A DNA stretch of 64,000 nt from Chlorobiaceae bacterium (GTDB taxonomy: Bacteria > Bacteroidota > Chlorobiia > Chlorobiales > Chlorobiaceae): NCBI GenBank assembly GCA_013334925.1, contig JAAXWP010000001.1, positions 1 to 64,000 of the forward strand, read 5' to 3'. The notes under the pieces were generated by a model. It was not told the origin of the DNA, searched no databases, and saw only the letters and a program-made list of their open reading frames with translations. Both the position numbers and the translations under genes were made by a program. This document shows, piece after piece, positions 37,782-48,709 of the stretch; position 1 is the stretch's first letter; each line of letters starts with the position of its first letter.

Positions 37782-38726
37782 TCATACCCTGAAATTTTCC
37801 TGTCGCAGTCGCATCAGTTCCTGCTGCGCCATGCCGAAGCGCAGCCCCTGAATGCTGACGGTTACGGTGTCGATTCCAAGTTGTCGCATGAACTGATGCA
37901 GAATCAGCGTTCCCATGAGGATGACGTCCGCTCTGCCCTCGGGAATGCCAAGGGTAACGATGTCATGCAAGGGCATCGAACGGAGTCGTTCGAGGAGACG
38001 ATGCACATGAGCGTATTCGAGCCTGAAGCCGTGCACCTTTCCGGGGTTGAAGCGCCGGTCTCCCATGCTTACCTGGGCGATGGTGGTCAGAGTTCCTGCC
38101 ACGCCGAACACCTCCGTTTTCGAGGTGAAAAAGGGTGAGAGATTGGCAGAGAGCTGGCGGTTGATTTCGTCTATGGCGGCGTCGATCTGTGCAGGTGCCG
38201 GTGGGAGGCCGGTGAAAAAACGTTCGCTCAGGCGCACCGATCCGATGTCGATGCTTACGGAAAGCTCCACGCTGGTTGTGGTGCCCATGATGATCTCGGT
38301 GCTGCCTCCGCCGATATCGATGACCGTGAATGGTTCCGGAACGTTGGCCATGCCTGCCACGGCGCCGAAAAAGGTGAGTTCTGCCTCCACCTTGCCGCTG
38401 ATACAGCGAAGTTCAATACCGGTTGCGTCCCGTACCGCATCGATGATCTCCTCACGGTTCCCGGCATCCCTGAGTGCACTGGTGCCAGCAGCCAGGATGC
38501 GGTTCACACCGAGTTGCCGGCAAAGCCCGGCATACTCGTTCATGCAGGCGACGAGGCGGTTGAGGGCCTCGCTGCAGATGACCCGCCCCTCATCGACCTT
38601 CTGGCCGAGCCGGACAATGGTCTGCCGGTGTTCGACCGGGATGATCCGACCGGTGGCCGGATCGAGATCGGCGACGAGGAGCAGTGCCGTGTTCGTGCCC
38701 ACGTCGATGCATGCTGTTCTTGCCAT
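37782..38726 (-). CDS. Ppx/GppA family exopolyphosphatase/pppGpp phosphatase
   Basis: The ATG at 38726 gives 314 residues beginning MARTACIDVGTNTALLLVAD, with the sugar kinase/Hsp70-like fold. The second phosphate loop is VIDIGGGSTEIIMG. It lacks the C-terminal HD-type region of long Ppx proteins, so it is the short form. Activity may be on polyphosphate or pppGpp. It is 11 bp downstream of prmA and likely co-transcribed. Confidence 0.88.
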   Translation of the reverse strand: MARTACIDVGTNTALLLVADLDPATGRIIPVEHRQTIVRLGQKVDEGRVICSEALNRLVACMNEYAGLCRQLGVNRILAAGTSALRDAGNREEIIDAVRDATGIELRCISGKVEAELTFFGAVAGMANVPEPFTVIDIGGGSTEIIMGTTTSVELSVSIDIGSVRLSERFFTGLPPAPAQIDAAIDEINRQLSANLSPFFTSKTEVFGVAGTLTTIAQVSMGDRRFNPGKVHGFRLEYAHVHRLLERLRSMPLHDIVTLGIPEGRADVILMGTLILHQFMRQLGIDTVTVSIQGLRFGMAQQELMRLRQENFRV

Positions 38727-38737
38727 GTCGGAGCCGT

Positions 38738-39607
38738 TTATTTTTTCGGGTCGATCAGGCAGGAGAGCCACTCGTCCTCGTAAATGGTTTTTTTTGCGGT
38801 ATACCCCAGCCGTTTGATCAGCTTCTTGAGCCAGGGTTCGTCGTAAACGAGGATGCCCGAGAGCAGCACTTCGGCTGCAGGGGCGTGCTTGCGGATGACC
38901 GGGAGGATGCGGTCGATGACATTCTTGTTGATGTTGGCGATGATGAAGTCATAGCCCTCCTCGAGATTTGCGGCGAGCTCCTCTTCGGCATCGAGCAGCT
39001 CTACCCGGATGTCGGGCGCCTGGTTCTCCTCGACATTCTCAACCGCGTTCTCCGCCGCCCATGCGTTGTTGTCGAAGGCCAGGATCGGATTTCTGTTGCC
39101 GAGCTTCCTGGCGGCGATTGCCAGCACGCCGGTGCCGGTGCCGATGTCCATGATTTTGCGGTCGGTGAGGTCGATCTCCTCCATCTGGCGCAGCATGAGG
39201 CGCGTCGTGGCATGGTAGCCGGTTCCGAACGACATTTTCGGGTTGATGGCGATGACGATCTGTCCAGGTTTTACCTCGTACTCCTTCTGCTGCTGGACGA
39301 TCAGGAACCGGTCAGAAACCTGGACGGGTTTCAGATGTGCTTCCCATTCAGCGTTCCAGTTCCGGTCTGCCATGAGCGACACGGTGTAGTGCGGGACCGA
39401 TCCGAAGCTCTGCTGCAGGAGGTCCCTGATCGACTGCTCCTTCCCGGCGTTCCAGTCATTTTCAGGCAGATAGGCGAGAAGCTTCCTGTCCTCTTCGAGG
39501 AAATATTCGATGCCTTGCTGTGATAGCACGGCTATATAGACTTCGAACAGGTCGCTGTCGATCTCGAAAGACAGCTCGATATGGTTGTGGGTTTTCGGCG
39601 GCTGCAT
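38738..39607 (-). CDS. prmA: PrmA, ribosomal protein L11 methyltransferase
   Basis: The ATG at 39607 gives 289 residues. The N-terminal recognition domain is followed by MSFGTGYHATTRLM and the SAM-binding MDIGTGTGVLAIAA, then DFIIANINKNV, the NPPY-like active loop of PrmA. It trimethylates L11 residues. A start 18 codons further upstream (39661) has no support. Confidence 0.9.
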   Translation of the reverse strand: MQPPKTHNHIELSFEIDSDLFEVYIAVLSQQGIEYFLEEDRKLLAYLPENDWNAGKEQSIRDLLQQSFGSVPHYTVSLMADRNWNAEWEAHLKPVQVSDRFLIVQQQKEYEVKPGQIVIAINPKMSFGTGYHATTRLMLRQMEEIDLTDRKIMDIGTGTGVLAIAARKLGNRNPILAFDNNAWAAENAVENVEENQAPDIRVELLDAEEELAANLEEGYDFIIANINKNVIDRILPVIRKHAPAAEVLLSGILVYDEPWLKKLIKRLGYTAKKTIYEDEWLSCLIDPKK

Positions 39608-39687
39608 TGACGCGGGTCCCTGAAGTTGTTGCTGATAGCTATTCCGGTCGTGAAGATACAAATTTAACCTTTCGCATTACCTGTCGC

Positions 39688-40248
39688 TCATTCGACTTTT
39701 ATGACCCTGGTCCCGAACGCGAAATGGGCGCTGTACCAGGTCTGGCGAAGCGAGCTGACCGTGACGCCGGCTTTCGATGCCGAATGGGCGAACCTGCCGT
39801 CGCCGATGAATATGCCGACATGGTCCACCAGATCCCCTCCGGAGCTGAAAAAAACCAGGTCACCGCGCCTGAGGTCATCGAGCCGAACGATCGATCCGAG
39901 CAGTGCCAGATCTCCGGAGGTCCGTGGCAGCGCCACCTGATAGGAGAGGCTGTAGAGGTACTGCACGAATCCGGAGCAGTCGAACCCGTCCGGAACCGTC
40001 CCGCCATAGTGATATTTCGTGCCTTTGGCGGCATCGATCCACCGGAGCATCTGCTGGTAGGAATTTTCAGATACCCTGACAGGAAGCGGACAACCTGAAA
40101 TGCCCTCCGGACGGGAGCAGGAGATATATGATTTTCTCTTTTTTAAACTATATTTGCTCTCCATGCGATCGGAGAGGGAGCGCGAGCTCTGACAGGCGCC
40201 GAGCGAGAGCATGATGGCGGAGAGCAGCAGGATTACGAAGGGTTGCAT
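39688..40248 (-). CDS. NlpC/P60 family cysteine peptidase lipoprotein
   Basis: From the ATG at 40248 the protein has 186 residues with lipobox SLGAC (Cys19); a start at 40302 would place 18 polar residues before the signal. The NlpC/P60 domain shows the catalytic DCSGFVQYLY, RRGDLVFF and DHVGIFIGDGRFAHS. It probably cleaves the D-Glu to diamino acid bond of peptidoglycan stem peptides at the outer membrane. It is a close relative of E. coli Spr/MepS-type enzymes. Confidence 0.9.
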   Translation of the reverse strand: MQPFVILLLSAIMLSLGACQSSRSLSDRMESKYSLKKRKSYISCSRPEGISGCPLPVRVSENSYQQMLRWIDAAKGTKYHYGGTVPDGFDCSGFVQYLYSLSYQVALPRTSGDLALLGSIVRLDDLRRGDLVFFSSGGDLVDHVGIFIGDGRFAHSASKAGVTVSSLRQTWYSAHFAFGTRVIKVE

Positions 40249-40417
40249 GGTGCTGCGCCATTCCGGTTTCGACGTAAGGCGGAATCGGTGATGCTCGTTC
40301 ATGGGGGTATGCCGGAATCCCGGTATTCTGGGTTCAGGAAAAACTCTCCATTTTCGCAGTATAAGAAATCCGTACCGTAAAAACGATCGCGAAACTTATT
40401 CATCCGATTGAAGTTAT

Positions 40418-41827
40418 ATGGCAGTCATGAAATTTGGCGGAACATCTGTCGGCACGGCAAGCGCCATGCAGCAGGCGATCGCCATTGTCGCTGAGAAGAG
40501 GAAGGCGGGCGTGCCGCTCGTCGTACTGAGTGCCTGTAGTGGCATTACCAACAAACTTATCCAGATTGCCGATGCCGCCGGTAGCGGACGGCTCGATGAG
40601 GCTCTTGCCAAGGTCGCCGAAGTCAGGAAGCACCACGTCGACCTTGTTGGCGAGATGGTCGGGGACGAGGCGCTGAGGGAAGAGCTTGCCGAAAAGATCG
40701 ACGGCTACGTATCCCGTCTTGAAATGCTCGTCAAGGGCATCGAGATTGTCGGCGAACTCACCGAGCGTTCGAAGGATACCTTCTGCTCCTTCGGCGAGCT
40801 GCTTTCGACCACCGTGTTCGCGGCGGCCATGGCCGAGCAGGGGCAGCGCTGCCAGTGGCTCGATGTCCGTCAGGTGATGATCACTGACGACAACTTCGGT
40901 TTCGCCCGTCCGATCGACGAGGTGTGCGAAGCGAAGGTTGCCGAACTGATCCGTCCGGTGCTCGAATCCGGCGTGATCGTCGTGACTCAGGGCTATATCG
41001 GTTCGACCACCGCAGGCAAGACCACGACGCTCGGTCGCGGAGGCTCCGACCTTTCGGCCGCTTTGCTTGGCGCCTGGCTGCATGACGACTCCATCGAGAT
41101 CTGGACAGACGTCGACGGTGTGATGACCTGCGATCCGCGTCTCGTTCCCGATGCCAGGAGCATCAGGATCATGACCTTCTCCGAGGCGGCCGAGCTTGCC
41201 TACCTTGGCGCGAAGGTGCTGCATCCCGATACGATCGCCCCGGCAGTCAGAAAGAACATTCCGGTGTATGTGCTCAATACATGGCATCCCGATTCGAAAG
41301 GCACCCTGATCACCGACGACCCGGCACTGCTTTCGGGCATGAGCTATGAAGGGCTCGTCAAGTCGATCGCGGTCAAGAAAGGTCAGGCGATCGTGAACGT
41401 TCGTTCCAATCGCATGCTCGGCCGCCATGGTTTCATGAACGAGCTGTTCGGCGTCTTCGAGCGTTTCGGCGTGTCGGTCGAGATGATCTCGACCAGCGAG
41501 GTGTCGGTGTCGGTCACCGTCGATGACACGACCGTCAGCGAACCGCTCATCCAGGCACTTTCGGCTCTTGGTGACGTGGAGCTCGAACACAAGGTGGCTA
41601 CGGTCAGCGTTGTGGGTGACAACCTGCGCATGTCGAGAGGCGTCGCGGGCAGGATATTCGGCTCGCTTCGTAACGTCAACCTGCGGATGATCTCCCAGGG
41701 CGCGTCGGAGATCAACGTCGGCGTTGTCGTCGAAGAGCATGATGTTCCCTCCGCCGTTCTTGCATTGCATTGCGAGTTCTTCTCCGGAGAGCAGTGCGGC
41801 ATTTTCGAGAAACCGGCAGGCAGCTGA
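40418..41827 (+). CDS. lysC: Aspartate kinase (monofunctional)
   Basis: The 469-residue protein starts [12 protein letters not shown], with the amino acid kinase motifs [13 protein letters not shown] and [16 protein letters not shown]. Two C-terminal ACT domains follow (INVRSNRM... and [22 protein letters not shown]). It phosphorylates aspartate for lysine, threonine and methionine synthesis and is probably feedback-regulated through the ACT domains. No homoserine dehydrogenase domain is fused. purM follows after 68 bp. Confidence 0.93.
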   Translation: MAVMKFGGTSVGTASAMQQAIAIVAEKRKAGVPLVVLSACSGITNKLIQIADAAGSGRLDEALAKVAEVRKHHVDLVGEMVGDEALREELAEKIDGYVSRLEMLVKGIEIVGELTERSKDTFCSFGELLSTTVFAAAMAEQGQRCQWLDVRQVMITDDNFGFARPIDEVCEAKVAELIRPVLESGVIVVTQGYIGSTTAGKTTTLGRGGSDLSAALLGAWLHDDSIEIWTDVDGVMTCDPRLVPDARSIRIMTFSEAAELAYLGAKVLHPDTIAPAVRKNIPVYVLNTWHPDSKGTLITDDPALLSGMSYEGLVKSIAVKKGQAIVNVRSNRMLGRHGFMNELFGVFERFGVSVEMISTSEVSVSVTVDDTTVSEPLIQALSALGDVELEHKVATVSVVGDNLRMSRGVAGRIFGSLRNVNLRMISQGASEINVGVVVEEHDVPSAVLALHCEFFSGEQCGIFEKPAGS

Positions 41828-41895
41828 TTTCGGAACGGATCGAACAGGATTTATTTACAGGATCAGAATTACAGGATCAGAAAACAAAGAAGAAG

Positions 41896-42885
41896 ATGGA
41901 TTACAAGAAAGCTGGAGTCGATATTTCCGCGGGCGAGGAGTTCGTTCGCCTCATCAAGCCGCAGGTCCGCCAGACCTTCACAACCCAGGTGATGACCGAT
42001 ATTGGCGCATTCGGGGGATTTTTCCAGCCTGACTTCACCAGCATGACGCAGCCGGTGCTGGTGAGCAGCATCGATGGTGTCGGCACCAAGCTGAAGATCG
42101 CTGTCGAGCTCGGCAAGTACGACACGGTCGGCTCCTGCCTGGTGAACCATTGTATCAACGACATTCTTGTCTGTGGCGCCAGACCGCTCTTCTTCCTGGA
42201 TTACTACGCCTGCGGCAAGCTGAAACCCGAAATCGCCGCGTCGGTCGTCACCGGCATGGTCAATGCATGCCGTGAGAACGGTTGTGCCCTCATCGGTGGA
42301 GAGACCGCCGAGATGCCGGGTATCTACGAAGCCGAAGATTTTGACCTTGCCGGCACGATCGTTGGCGTGGTCGACAAGCCCAATATCGTCAACGGTTCGA
42401 GACTCGAAGCTGGCGACGTCATGATCGGCCTTCCTTCGACCGGCCTGCACACCAACGGCTACTCGCTTGCCCGCAAAGTGTTCGAGGGCAGAATGCACGA
42501 GAAGGTTGCCGGACTCGACGGATCGATCGGCGAGGAGCTCCTGAAGGTGCACCGTTCCTACCTCTCGGTCATCCAGCCACTCATCGGCTCGCCTGACCTC
42601 AAGGGTATGTCGCATATCACCGGTGGCGGACTTATGGGGAACACCATGCGTATCGTCCCGGACGGCCTCACCCTTTCGGTGGACTGGTCCTCCTGGCCGG
42701 AACCGCTGATCTTCGATCTGATCCGACGCGAAGGCTCCGTACCCGAAGAGGACATGCGCCGCACCTTCAACCTGGGCCTCGGCCTGGTGATGATCGTAGC
42801 GAAGGATCGTGTCGATCACATCATGGGCTATTTGAAGTCAAGACAGGAAAATGCATACATTATAGGATCGGTCGCCAAGGCATGA
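41896..42885 (+). CDS. purM: PurM, phosphoribosylformylglycinamidine cyclo-ligase
   Basis: The ATG at 41896 gives 329 residues beginning [21 protein letters not shown]; an earlier in-frame start at 41770 lies inside lysC. Family blocks include [43 protein letters not shown] and [10 protein letters not shown]. It forms aminoimidazole ribonucleotide in purine synthesis. Length is normal. Confidence 0.95.
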   Translation: MDYKKAGVDISAGEEFVRLIKPQVRQTFTTQVMTDIGAFGGFFQPDFTSMTQPVLVSSIDGVGTKLKIAVELGKYDTVGSCLVNHCINDILVCGARPLFFLDYYACGKLKPEIAASVVTGMVNACRENGCALIGGETAEMPGIYEAEDFDLAGTIVGVVDKPNIVNGSRLEAGDVMIGLPSTGLHTNGYSLARKVFEGRMHEKVAGLDGSIGEELLKVHRSYLSVIQPLIGSPDLKGMSHITGGGLMGNTMRIVPDGLTLSVDWSSWPEPLIFDLIRREGSVPEEDMRRTFNLGLGLVMIVAKDRVDHIMGYLKSRQENAYIIGSVAKA

Positions 42886-42932
42886 GCCTCGAGTGAACGG
42901 ACTCCAGTCGAACACCTTATAATGGTATCTGT

Positions 42933-43640
42933 ATGCTTACCTTGCTTGCCATCGTTTTCATGTCTTACCTCATCGGTTCGATCCCGAGCAGCATCATTGC
43001 CGGAAAGCTGCTCAAGGGGATCGATATCCGCCAGTTCGGCAGCGGTAATGCCGGAGGCACCAACGCGTTCCGGGTGCTCGGCTGGAAGGTGGGGCTCACC
43101 GTGACGCTGATCGATATTCTCAAGGGGACGATTGCCGCAGTGTATGTCGTGGCGTTTTTCAAGGCGCATCCACTTGGGGCCTTTCCCGACATGAACGAAG
43201 TTGCCGTCAGCCTGATTGCCGGCATGGCAGCCGTCATCGGTCATGTTTTTACCGTATTTGCCGGATTCAAGGGTGGCAAGGGGGTCAGCACGGCCGCCGG
43301 TATGCTGATCGGTATCGCGCCGGTGAGCATGCTGATGGTGATCGGCATATTCCTGCTTGCCGTCTGGATCTCCCGGTACGTTTCGCTCGGTTCGATTCTT
43401 GCTGCGCTGGCGTTTCCGCTTATCATCGCGATACGCAAGTATATCTTTGAGCTTGGTGGCGGACTCGATTACTACATAAAGGTGTTCGGCTCCAGATGGT
43501 TCGTACATGACAGCCTCGATTATCATCTCCTGATCTTCGGGGTCATCGTGGCCGCCGCGATCATTTACACCCACCGCGCCAATATCAAAAGGCTGCTGTC
43601 GGGAACTGAAAACCGTGTGACCTTCGGTCGCCGCTCCTGA
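42933..43640 (+). CDS. plsY: PlsY, acyl-phosphate:glycerol-3-phosphate acyltransferase
   Basis: The 235-residue membrane protein has about five helices. It carries the three PlsY motifs: [26 protein letters not shown] and [13 protein letters not shown]. It makes lysophosphatidate from acyl phosphate at the inner membrane. It is slightly longer than usual (about 200). gpsA, which makes its glycerol-3-phosphate substrate, follows after 16 bp. Confidence 0.95.
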   Translation: MLTLLAIVFMSYLIGSIPSSIIAGKLLKGIDIRQFGSGNAGGTNAFRVLGWKVGLTVTLIDILKGTIAAVYVVAFFKAHPLGAFPDMNEVAVSLIAGMAAVIGHVFTVFAGFKGGKGVSTAAGMLIGIAPVSMLMVIGIFLLAVWISRYVSLGSILAALAFPLIIAIRKYIFELGGGLDYYIKVFGSRWFVHDSLDYHLLIFGVIVAAAIIYTHRANIKRLLSGTENRVTFGRRS

Positions 43641-43656
43641 TTCCGGAACCCTGCTG

Positions 43657-44658
43657 ATGAAGATTGCCGTTCTTGGTGCCGGAAGCTGGGGCACCACCCT
43701 TGCCGTGTTGCTTGCTTGCAATGGCCACGAGGTGCGCCTCTGGGCACATCGCCCGGAATTTGCCAGGGCACTGGAAGCTGAACGTGAGAACAAGCGCTAC
43801 CTCCGGGGCGTCGTCTTTCCGCCTTCACTTCATGTGTATGAAAACCTTCAGGAGACGGTCGGTCAAGCCGGGATGATCGTGACCGCCGTGCCTTCCCAGG
43901 CTCTGCGCGAGACGGCATCGGCCTGCTCCGGAATACCTCTCGATGGCAAGATCATCGTCAATGTGGCCAAAGGTATCGAACTCGGGACCGGCAAGCGCAT
44001 GTCCGAGGTGCTGCAGGAATCACTGCCCGGCCTCACTCCGTCGCAGATCGCCGTGCTCTATGGCCCGAGCCATGCCGAGGAGGTCGCCCACGAGCAGCCG
44101 ACGACCGTCGTGGCCTGCTCCACCTGCGAGGAGACGGCTCGAAAGGTTCAGGAGGCTTTCCATACCCGCTTCTTCCGCGTCTACATCAATACTGACCTGG
44201 TCGGGGTGGAGATAGCCGGTTCAGTCAAGAATATCATCGCCATTGCCGCCGGCATTTCTGATGGCCTGGGTTTTGGTGACAACGCCAAAGCCGCGATCAT
44301 CACCCGCGGGCTCGCTGAAATTTCACGGTTGAGCGCCTGTCTCGGAGCCGATCCGATGACCATGTCGGGGCTGTCGGGAATTGGTGACCTGGTGGTTACC
44401 TGCCTGTCGAAGCACAGTCGAAACCGTTATGTCGGGGAGCAGATCGGCAAGGGGCGCAAGCTCGATGAGGTGATCAGCGAGATGAACATGATCGCCGAAG
44501 GTGTGCTCACCTCGAAAGCGGTCGTCGAGCTCTCATCGAGGCTTGGCGTCGAGATGCCGATCACCAGAGCGGTCTACGAGATGCTGTTCGAGGACAAGCC
44601 GGCCCAGCAGGCGATCCTCGAGCTCATGAATCGTGAGCCCAAATCCGAAAACTATTGA
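43657..44658 (+). CDS. gpsA: GpsA, NAD(P)-dependent glycerol-3-phosphate dehydrogenase
   Basis: The 333-residue protein starts [20 protein letters not shown] (Rossmann GxGxxG). It has [11 protein letters not shown], the catalytic lysine in [14 protein letters not shown], and [15 protein letters not shown]. It reduces dihydroxyacetone phosphate to glycerol-3-phosphate for phospholipids. It pairs naturally with plsY upstream. Its end overlaps the convergent sixA by 7 bp. Confidence 0.95.
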   Translation: MKIAVLGAGSWGTTLAVLLACNGHEVRLWAHRPEFARALEAERENKRYLRGVVFPPSLHVYENLQETVGQAGMIVTAVPSQALRETASACSGIPLDGKIIVNVAKGIELGTGKRMSEVLQESLPGLTPSQIAVLYGPSHAEEVAHEQPTTVVACSTCEETARKVQEAFHTRFFRVYINTDLVGVEIAGSVKNIIAIAAGISDGLGFGDNAKAAIITRGLAEISRLSACLGADPMTMSGLSGIGDLVVTCLSKHSRNRYVGEQIGKGRKLDEVISEMNMIAEGVLTSKAVVELSSRLGVEMPITRAVYEMLFEDKPAQQAILELMNREPKSENY

Positions 44659-45146
44659 CGCCGTTTAGGCTGCTGATACCAGACGGCCTTTGCCGATCCT
44701 TTCCTGGCATCCTTCCATTTTTTCTTTTCCAGCGCGAGCCTCAGCACACCGCAGGTCTCCATCTGTCCGATATGTCGCCCTGAGAGCCACGATGCGTAGA
44801 GGCTGATGGTCGGGTTATGACCGAAGATCATCACACTGTCGAGCTCCTTGGGCAGCTCTTTGACGATGCCCTCCAGCGTATCGATATCTCCACTGTAAAT
44901 GGCGGCTTCACGGCGTATGTTCTCCGGCTCGTAGCCGAACATTTCAGCGAAAATCTCAGCAGTTTCCAGCGCTCTCGCAGCCGGGCTCGAAACGATCAGG
45001 TCCGGGCGGCTTTCGTTCACGACAAAGCGCCGGGCCATCTCGTCGGCTTCCATTCGACCACGTTCGCTGAGCGTTCGTTCGAAGTCGGACGTGTTGCTGT
45101 TGCTCCAGCCGGCATTGGCGTGGCGTACGAGGTAAATACTTTTCAT
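44652..45146 (-). CDS. SixA-like histidine phosphatase
   Basis: The 164-residue protein is of the histidine phosphatase superfamily, with LVRHANAGW (nucleophile His in RHA) near the start and [15 protein letters not shown] with the second His. SixA dephosphorylates phosphohistidine of HPt domains in E. coli; the substrate here is unknown. It overlaps nagZ upstream by four bases, so they form one transcript. Confidence 0.85.
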   Translation of the reverse strand: MKSIYLVRHANAGWSNSNTSDFERTLSERGRMEADEMARRFVVNESRPDLIVSSPAARALETAEIFAEMFGYEPENIRREAAIYSGDIDTLEGIVKELPKELDSVMIFGHNPTISLYASWLSGRHIGQMETCGVLRLALEKKKWKDARKGSAKAVWYQQPKRRQ

Positions 45147-46273
45147 TGACGGGGATAGAGCGTGCGTTGTTTCAATGCCATGATACGTCGGTACGAGTCG
45201 TCGATTCTTTGCTGAGGGATAGCCCCCTGTTCGACGAGCTTTCGGATGATTCCCGAGGCTTTTTCTGCGATTTCCGGATCGTATGCGGTCGTGTTGTTGC
45301 CGAAAAGCATGATGTCGACGCCAGCATCGATGGCCAGGCGGATCGCTGTTTCAAGGCCATACAGACCGGAGATGGCTTTCATCTGCATGTCGTCGCTGAT
45401 CACCACGCCAGTGAAGTGGAGTTCCTGACGGAGCAGGCCGTCGACGACCGCTTTTGAAAGGGTTGCTGGATGGAGGCTGTCAAGGCCGGCATTGAAGACA
45501 TGAGCGGTCATGACCGGATCGTTATAACCATTGCGGATCAGTTTCCGGTAAGGCTCCAGCTCTTTCTTCGACCAGGTGGCGGTGATGTCGGTGAAGTCTT
45601 TGTGCGTATCGGTTGTCGAGCTGCCATGACCGGGGAAATGTTTGAGTGCCGGTATGATGCCTGCGGCATGGAACTCGTCGACAAAGATACCGGCGATGCG
45701 GGTCACCTTGTCAGGATTTTTCGAGAAGCTGCGCCCAAGGCGACCGATGACCGGATTTTCCGGGTTGGTGTTCAGGTCGACAACCGGAGCAAGGTTCATG
45801 TTGATCTTCAGGCTTCTGAGCAGGGCGGCGGTGTTGGCAGCAGCCATTTTCGTGCTGTCCCTGTTGTCTATTTTACCCAGGTGCGCAGCCGATACGGTTG
45901 GCGGAAAACCACGGCTGGTCTTGAGCCTGCAGACCTTGCCGCCCTCCTGGTCGATGGCGATGAACAGCGGTATTGAGGAGATGCTCTGCAGCCCCGTGGT
46001 CAGATTGAGGAGCTGCGCCGGAGATTCGATGTTCCGTACCGGAGAAGAGGAGAGGACATCGTAATCGAACAGCACGACGCCTCCGATGCCCCGTTTCTGG
46101 ATATCCGCCCTGAGTCGTGGCTCGCTGTTCACGTCGAGTCCCCGGAACCCGATCATCAGCATCTGGCCGATCTTGATCGAAAGGCTGTCGGGCTGCCTCG
46201 ACGCCGCGTCTGCGCGACAGACGACAAGCAGTGGAAGAATGGTCAGTATGAATGCGAACCGGAGGTGTTTCAT
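45143..46273 (-). CDS. nagZ: Beta-N-acetylhexosaminidase (NagZ-like GH3)
   Basis: The 376-residue glycoside hydrolase family 3 protein has FIAIDQEGGKVCRL, the His/Asp region KHFPGHGSSTTDTHKDF and VVISDDMQMKAIS with the catalytic Asp. Unlike E. coli NagZ it carries an N-terminal hydrophobic segment with a likely cleavage near CRADAASR, so it may be exported. It removes GlcNAc from muropeptides. It is followed by sixA with a four-base overlap. Confidence 0.9.
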   Translation of the reverse strand: MKHLRFAFILTILPLLVVCRADAASRQPDSLSIKIGQMLMIGFRGLDVNSEPRLRADIQKRGIGGVVLFDYDVLSSSPVRNIESPAQLLNLTTGLQSISSIPLFIAIDQEGGKVCRLKTSRGFPPTVSAAHLGKIDNRDSTKMAAANTAALLRSLKINMNLAPVVDLNTNPENPVIGRLGRSFSKNPDKVTRIAGIFVDEFHAAGIIPALKHFPGHGSSTTDTHKDFTDITATWSKKELEPYRKLIRNGYNDPVMTAHVFNAGLDSLHPATLSKAVVDGLLRQELHFTGVVISDDMQMKAISGLYGLETAIRLAIDAGVDIMLFGNNTTAYDPEIAEKASGIIRKLVEQGAIPQQRIDDSYRRIMALKQRTLYPRQ

Positions 46274-46414
46274 GGGTTCAGGGGATTATGGGACAACAGG
46301 GACGTTCAGTGACTACAAGGACATCAGGGCGTGCAGGACAAAAAAAGAAATATCTTCCATTTTTCACCATCCATCCCCGCTGTCCCCGCAGTCTCTTCAG
46401 GGCCATTTTGGTTA

Positions 46415-47734
46415 TCACTCTTTTTTTCTCAGCAGAATACCCTCTTCTCCGGCGGTGATCTCGACGGTATCGCCCTCGTCGACCTGGCCGGCCAGGATCA
46501 TCTCCGACAGTCGGTTGGTGATCTGGCGCTGCATGACCCGTTTCAGCGGACGTGCGCCGAATGCCGGGTCGAAACCGGTTTTCGACAGCCACATGATCGC
46601 TTCTTCGGAGATGTTGAGCGCGATCCGCTGCCGCATGGCGAGCTCCCGGATGCGGTTGAACTGAATGGTGACGATCTCCTTCAGGTTGTCACGCGTGAGC
46701 GGCGTAAAGAGGATGATTTCGTCGATACGGTTCAGGAACTCCGGGCGCACCTGCTGCTTGAGCAGCTGGAACAGCTTGTCCTGCAGGCCGGAAAGCACGG
46801 CTTCGGAAGGGTTGCCGTCGATCTTCTCCATCTCGCTCTGGATCAGCTGCGCACCGATGTTGCTGGTCATGATGATGATGGTGTTCTTGAAGTTCACCGT
46901 ATGGCCTTTGCTGTCGGTCAGGCGTCCGTCGTCCAGGATCTGCAGGAGAATATTGAACACATCGGGATGTGCCTTTTCGATCTCGTCGAGCAGGACCACC
47001 GAGAAGGGTTTACGTCTCACCGCCTCGGTGAGCTGGCCGCCCTCTTCGTAGCCGACATAGCCGGGAGGCGCCCCGACGAGGCGGCTGACGGTGTGTGATT
47101 CCATGTATTCGCTCATGTCGATGCGGATCATGGCCTCTTCGTCGTCGAACAGGTATTCGGCCAGGGTCCTGGCAAGCTCGGTTTTGCCGACGCCGGTGGG
47201 GCCAAGGAAGATGAAGGAGCCGATCGGTCGTTTCTCGTCGCCCATGCCTGCACGCGAGCGCTTGACGGCCTCGCTGACGGCCCTGACGGCTTCGTCCTGA
47301 CCGATGACCCTGCGGTGCAGCTCTGCTTCGATGCCGAGCAGTTTCTGGCGTTCCGACTGGAGCATCTTGTTTACCGGTATGCCGGTCCAGCGGGAGACGA
47401 TATCCGCAATGTCACCTGCATCGATCTCCTCTTTCATGATCAGGTCGCCCGATGCCTGTTTGGCCTCGATTTTCCGTGCGTTCTCCTCGAGATCGCGTTC
47501 GAGCTGGGCGATCTTGCCATACCTGATCTCGGCTACCTTTCCGTAGTCGCCGCTGCGTTCATAGTTTTCGGCCTGGACGCGAAGCTCCTCGAGCTCCGAT
47601 TTCAGGCGACGAGAAGCGTGAATAAGCTCCTTTTCCGCCTCCCATTGCGCCTTGACCGTTGCCTGCTCCTCACGAAGGCTGGCTATCTGTTTTTCGATAT
47701 CCTGAAGCCTCTGTCTGGTGTCTGCGGTGTTCAT
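46415..47734 (-). CDS. clpB: ClpB C-terminal half (partial middle domain plus second ATPase domain)
   Basis: The 439 residues align with the last half of ClpB, beginning inside the coiled-coil middle domain ([18 protein letters not shown]). It continues with [10 protein letters not shown], Walker [10 protein letters not shown] (178-185), Walker [12 protein letters not shown], pore loop GYVGYEEGG and the C-terminal subdomain. The N-domain and first ATPase domain are absent, and no remnant of them lies in the 132 bp upstream. The sequence is intact, so it looks functional. It may pair with another protein carrying the first half. Full-length ClpB is about 860 residues. No strong ribosome binding site is visible before the ATG. 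Confidence 0.9.
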   Translation of the reverse strand: MNTADTRQRLQDIEKQIASLREEQATVKAQWEAEKELIHASRRLKSELEELRVQAENYERSGDYGKVAEIRYGKIAQLERDLEENARKIEAKQASGDLIMKEEIDAGDIADIVSRWTGIPVNKMLQSERQKLLGIEAELHRRVIGQDEAVRAVSEAVKRSRAGMGDEKRPIGSFIFLGPTGVGKTELARTLAEYLFDDEEAMIRIDMSEYMESHTVSRLVGAPPGYVGYEEGGQLTEAVRRKPFSVVLLDEIEKAHPDVFNILLQILDDGRLTDSKGHTVNFKNTIIIMTSNIGAQLIQSEMEKIDGNPSEAVLSGLQDKLFQLLKQQVRPEFLNRIDEIILFTPLTRDNLKEIVTIQFNRIRELAMRQRIALNISEEAIMWLSKTGFDPAFGARPLKRVMQRQITNRLSEMILAGQVDEGDTVEITAGEEGILLRKKE

Positions 47735-47866
47735 AGTGCGTTATGGGCTTGTTGTCGAACTGTGAGAGTGAAAAGATAAATTAATGTGTAAATTAAAGGC
47801 TTGAAAAACCAACTTTAACCCGCCGGCAGCCTTATGTACCGGCTGTTTTGACTAACGGGAAAACCC

Positions 47867-48697
47867 ATGCAAAAGTTCTCGATCGGAAATGTGAATCTGC
47901 CCGGCCCGAAAGGCCTGTTTCTCATTGCGGGTCCATGCCTTGTCGAAGGGCGGCAGATGGCCATGGAGGTGGCTGCCGAACTCGATCGAATCCGCGAAGA
48001 GATGGATATTCCGGTCATTTTCAAGGGTTCGTATCGCAAGGCAAACCGCTCTTCGGCCTCCTCTTTTACCGGTATCGGCGATCGTGAAGCCCTGGAGATC
48101 CTGACCGAGGTCAGGTCAACCTATGGGATGCCCGTTCTGACCGATGTTCATGAGACGGGAGAGGTGGAGCTTGCTGCGCAATATGTCGATGTGCTGCAGA
48201 TTCCCGCGTTTCTTTGCCGACAGACCGATCTGCTCGTTGCCGCGGCAGCGACCGGCCTGACGGTAAACATCAAGAAAGGGCAGTTCCTGGCGCCTGGAGA
48301 CATGGCTTATGCGGCCGAAAAGGCCGCCTCCACCGGAAACAGGAAGATCATGCTGACCGAGCGGGGTACTACATTCGGCTATCACAATCTCGTGGTCGAT
48401 TTCAGGGCGTTGCCGATCATGGGCGAGTCGGGCTGGCCGGTGGTGTTCGACGCCACCCACAGCGTCCAGTTGCCCGGTGCGGCTTCCGGAGTGTCCGGCG
48501 GCGACCGCCGCTTCCTGCTTCCGCTCGCCCGAGCTGCGGTGGCTACCGGTGTCGACGGCCTCTTTTTCGAAGTTCATCCCGATCCTTCGAGTGCACGGTC
48601 GGATGCGGCTACACAGGTCCGCCTCGACGAGTTCGCTCCGATGGTCAGGGAGCTGCTGCAGCTTCAGGCCTGCGTGCAGTCGATTCATTCACGGTAA
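47867..48697 (+). CDS. kdsA: KdsA, 3-deoxy-D-manno-octulosonate 8-phosphate synthase
   Basis: The 276-residue protein has [57 protein letters not shown] and [12 protein letters not shown]. It condenses phosphoenolpyruvate and arabinose 5-phosphate for the Kdo sugar of LPS. The kdsC-like gene follows after 12 bp, the usual arrangement. Several Cys and His positions of metal-dependent KdsA are present (GPCL, TFGYHNL). Confidence 0.96.
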   Translation: MQKFSIGNVNLPGPKGLFLIAGPCLVEGRQMAMEVAAELDRIREEMDIPVIFKGSYRKANRSSASSFTGIGDREALEILTEVRSTYGMPVLTDVHETGEVELAAQYVDVLQIPAFLCRQTDLLVAAAATGLTVNIKKGQFLAPGDMAYAAEKAASTGNRKIMLTERGTTFGYHNLVVDFRALPIMGESGWPVVFDATHSVQLPGAASGVSGGDRRFLLPLARAAVATGVDGLFFEVHPDPSSARSDAATQVRLDEFAPMVRELLQLQACVQSIHSR

Positions 48698-48709
48698 ATC
48701 ATCACTGAA

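Noticed and set aside
40400-41770. 456-codon open frame antisense to lysC
   Set aside because: lysC has full family motifs on the other strand; the antisense frame is His/Asp/Arg-rich, shows no family motif, and arises from GC-rich third positions.
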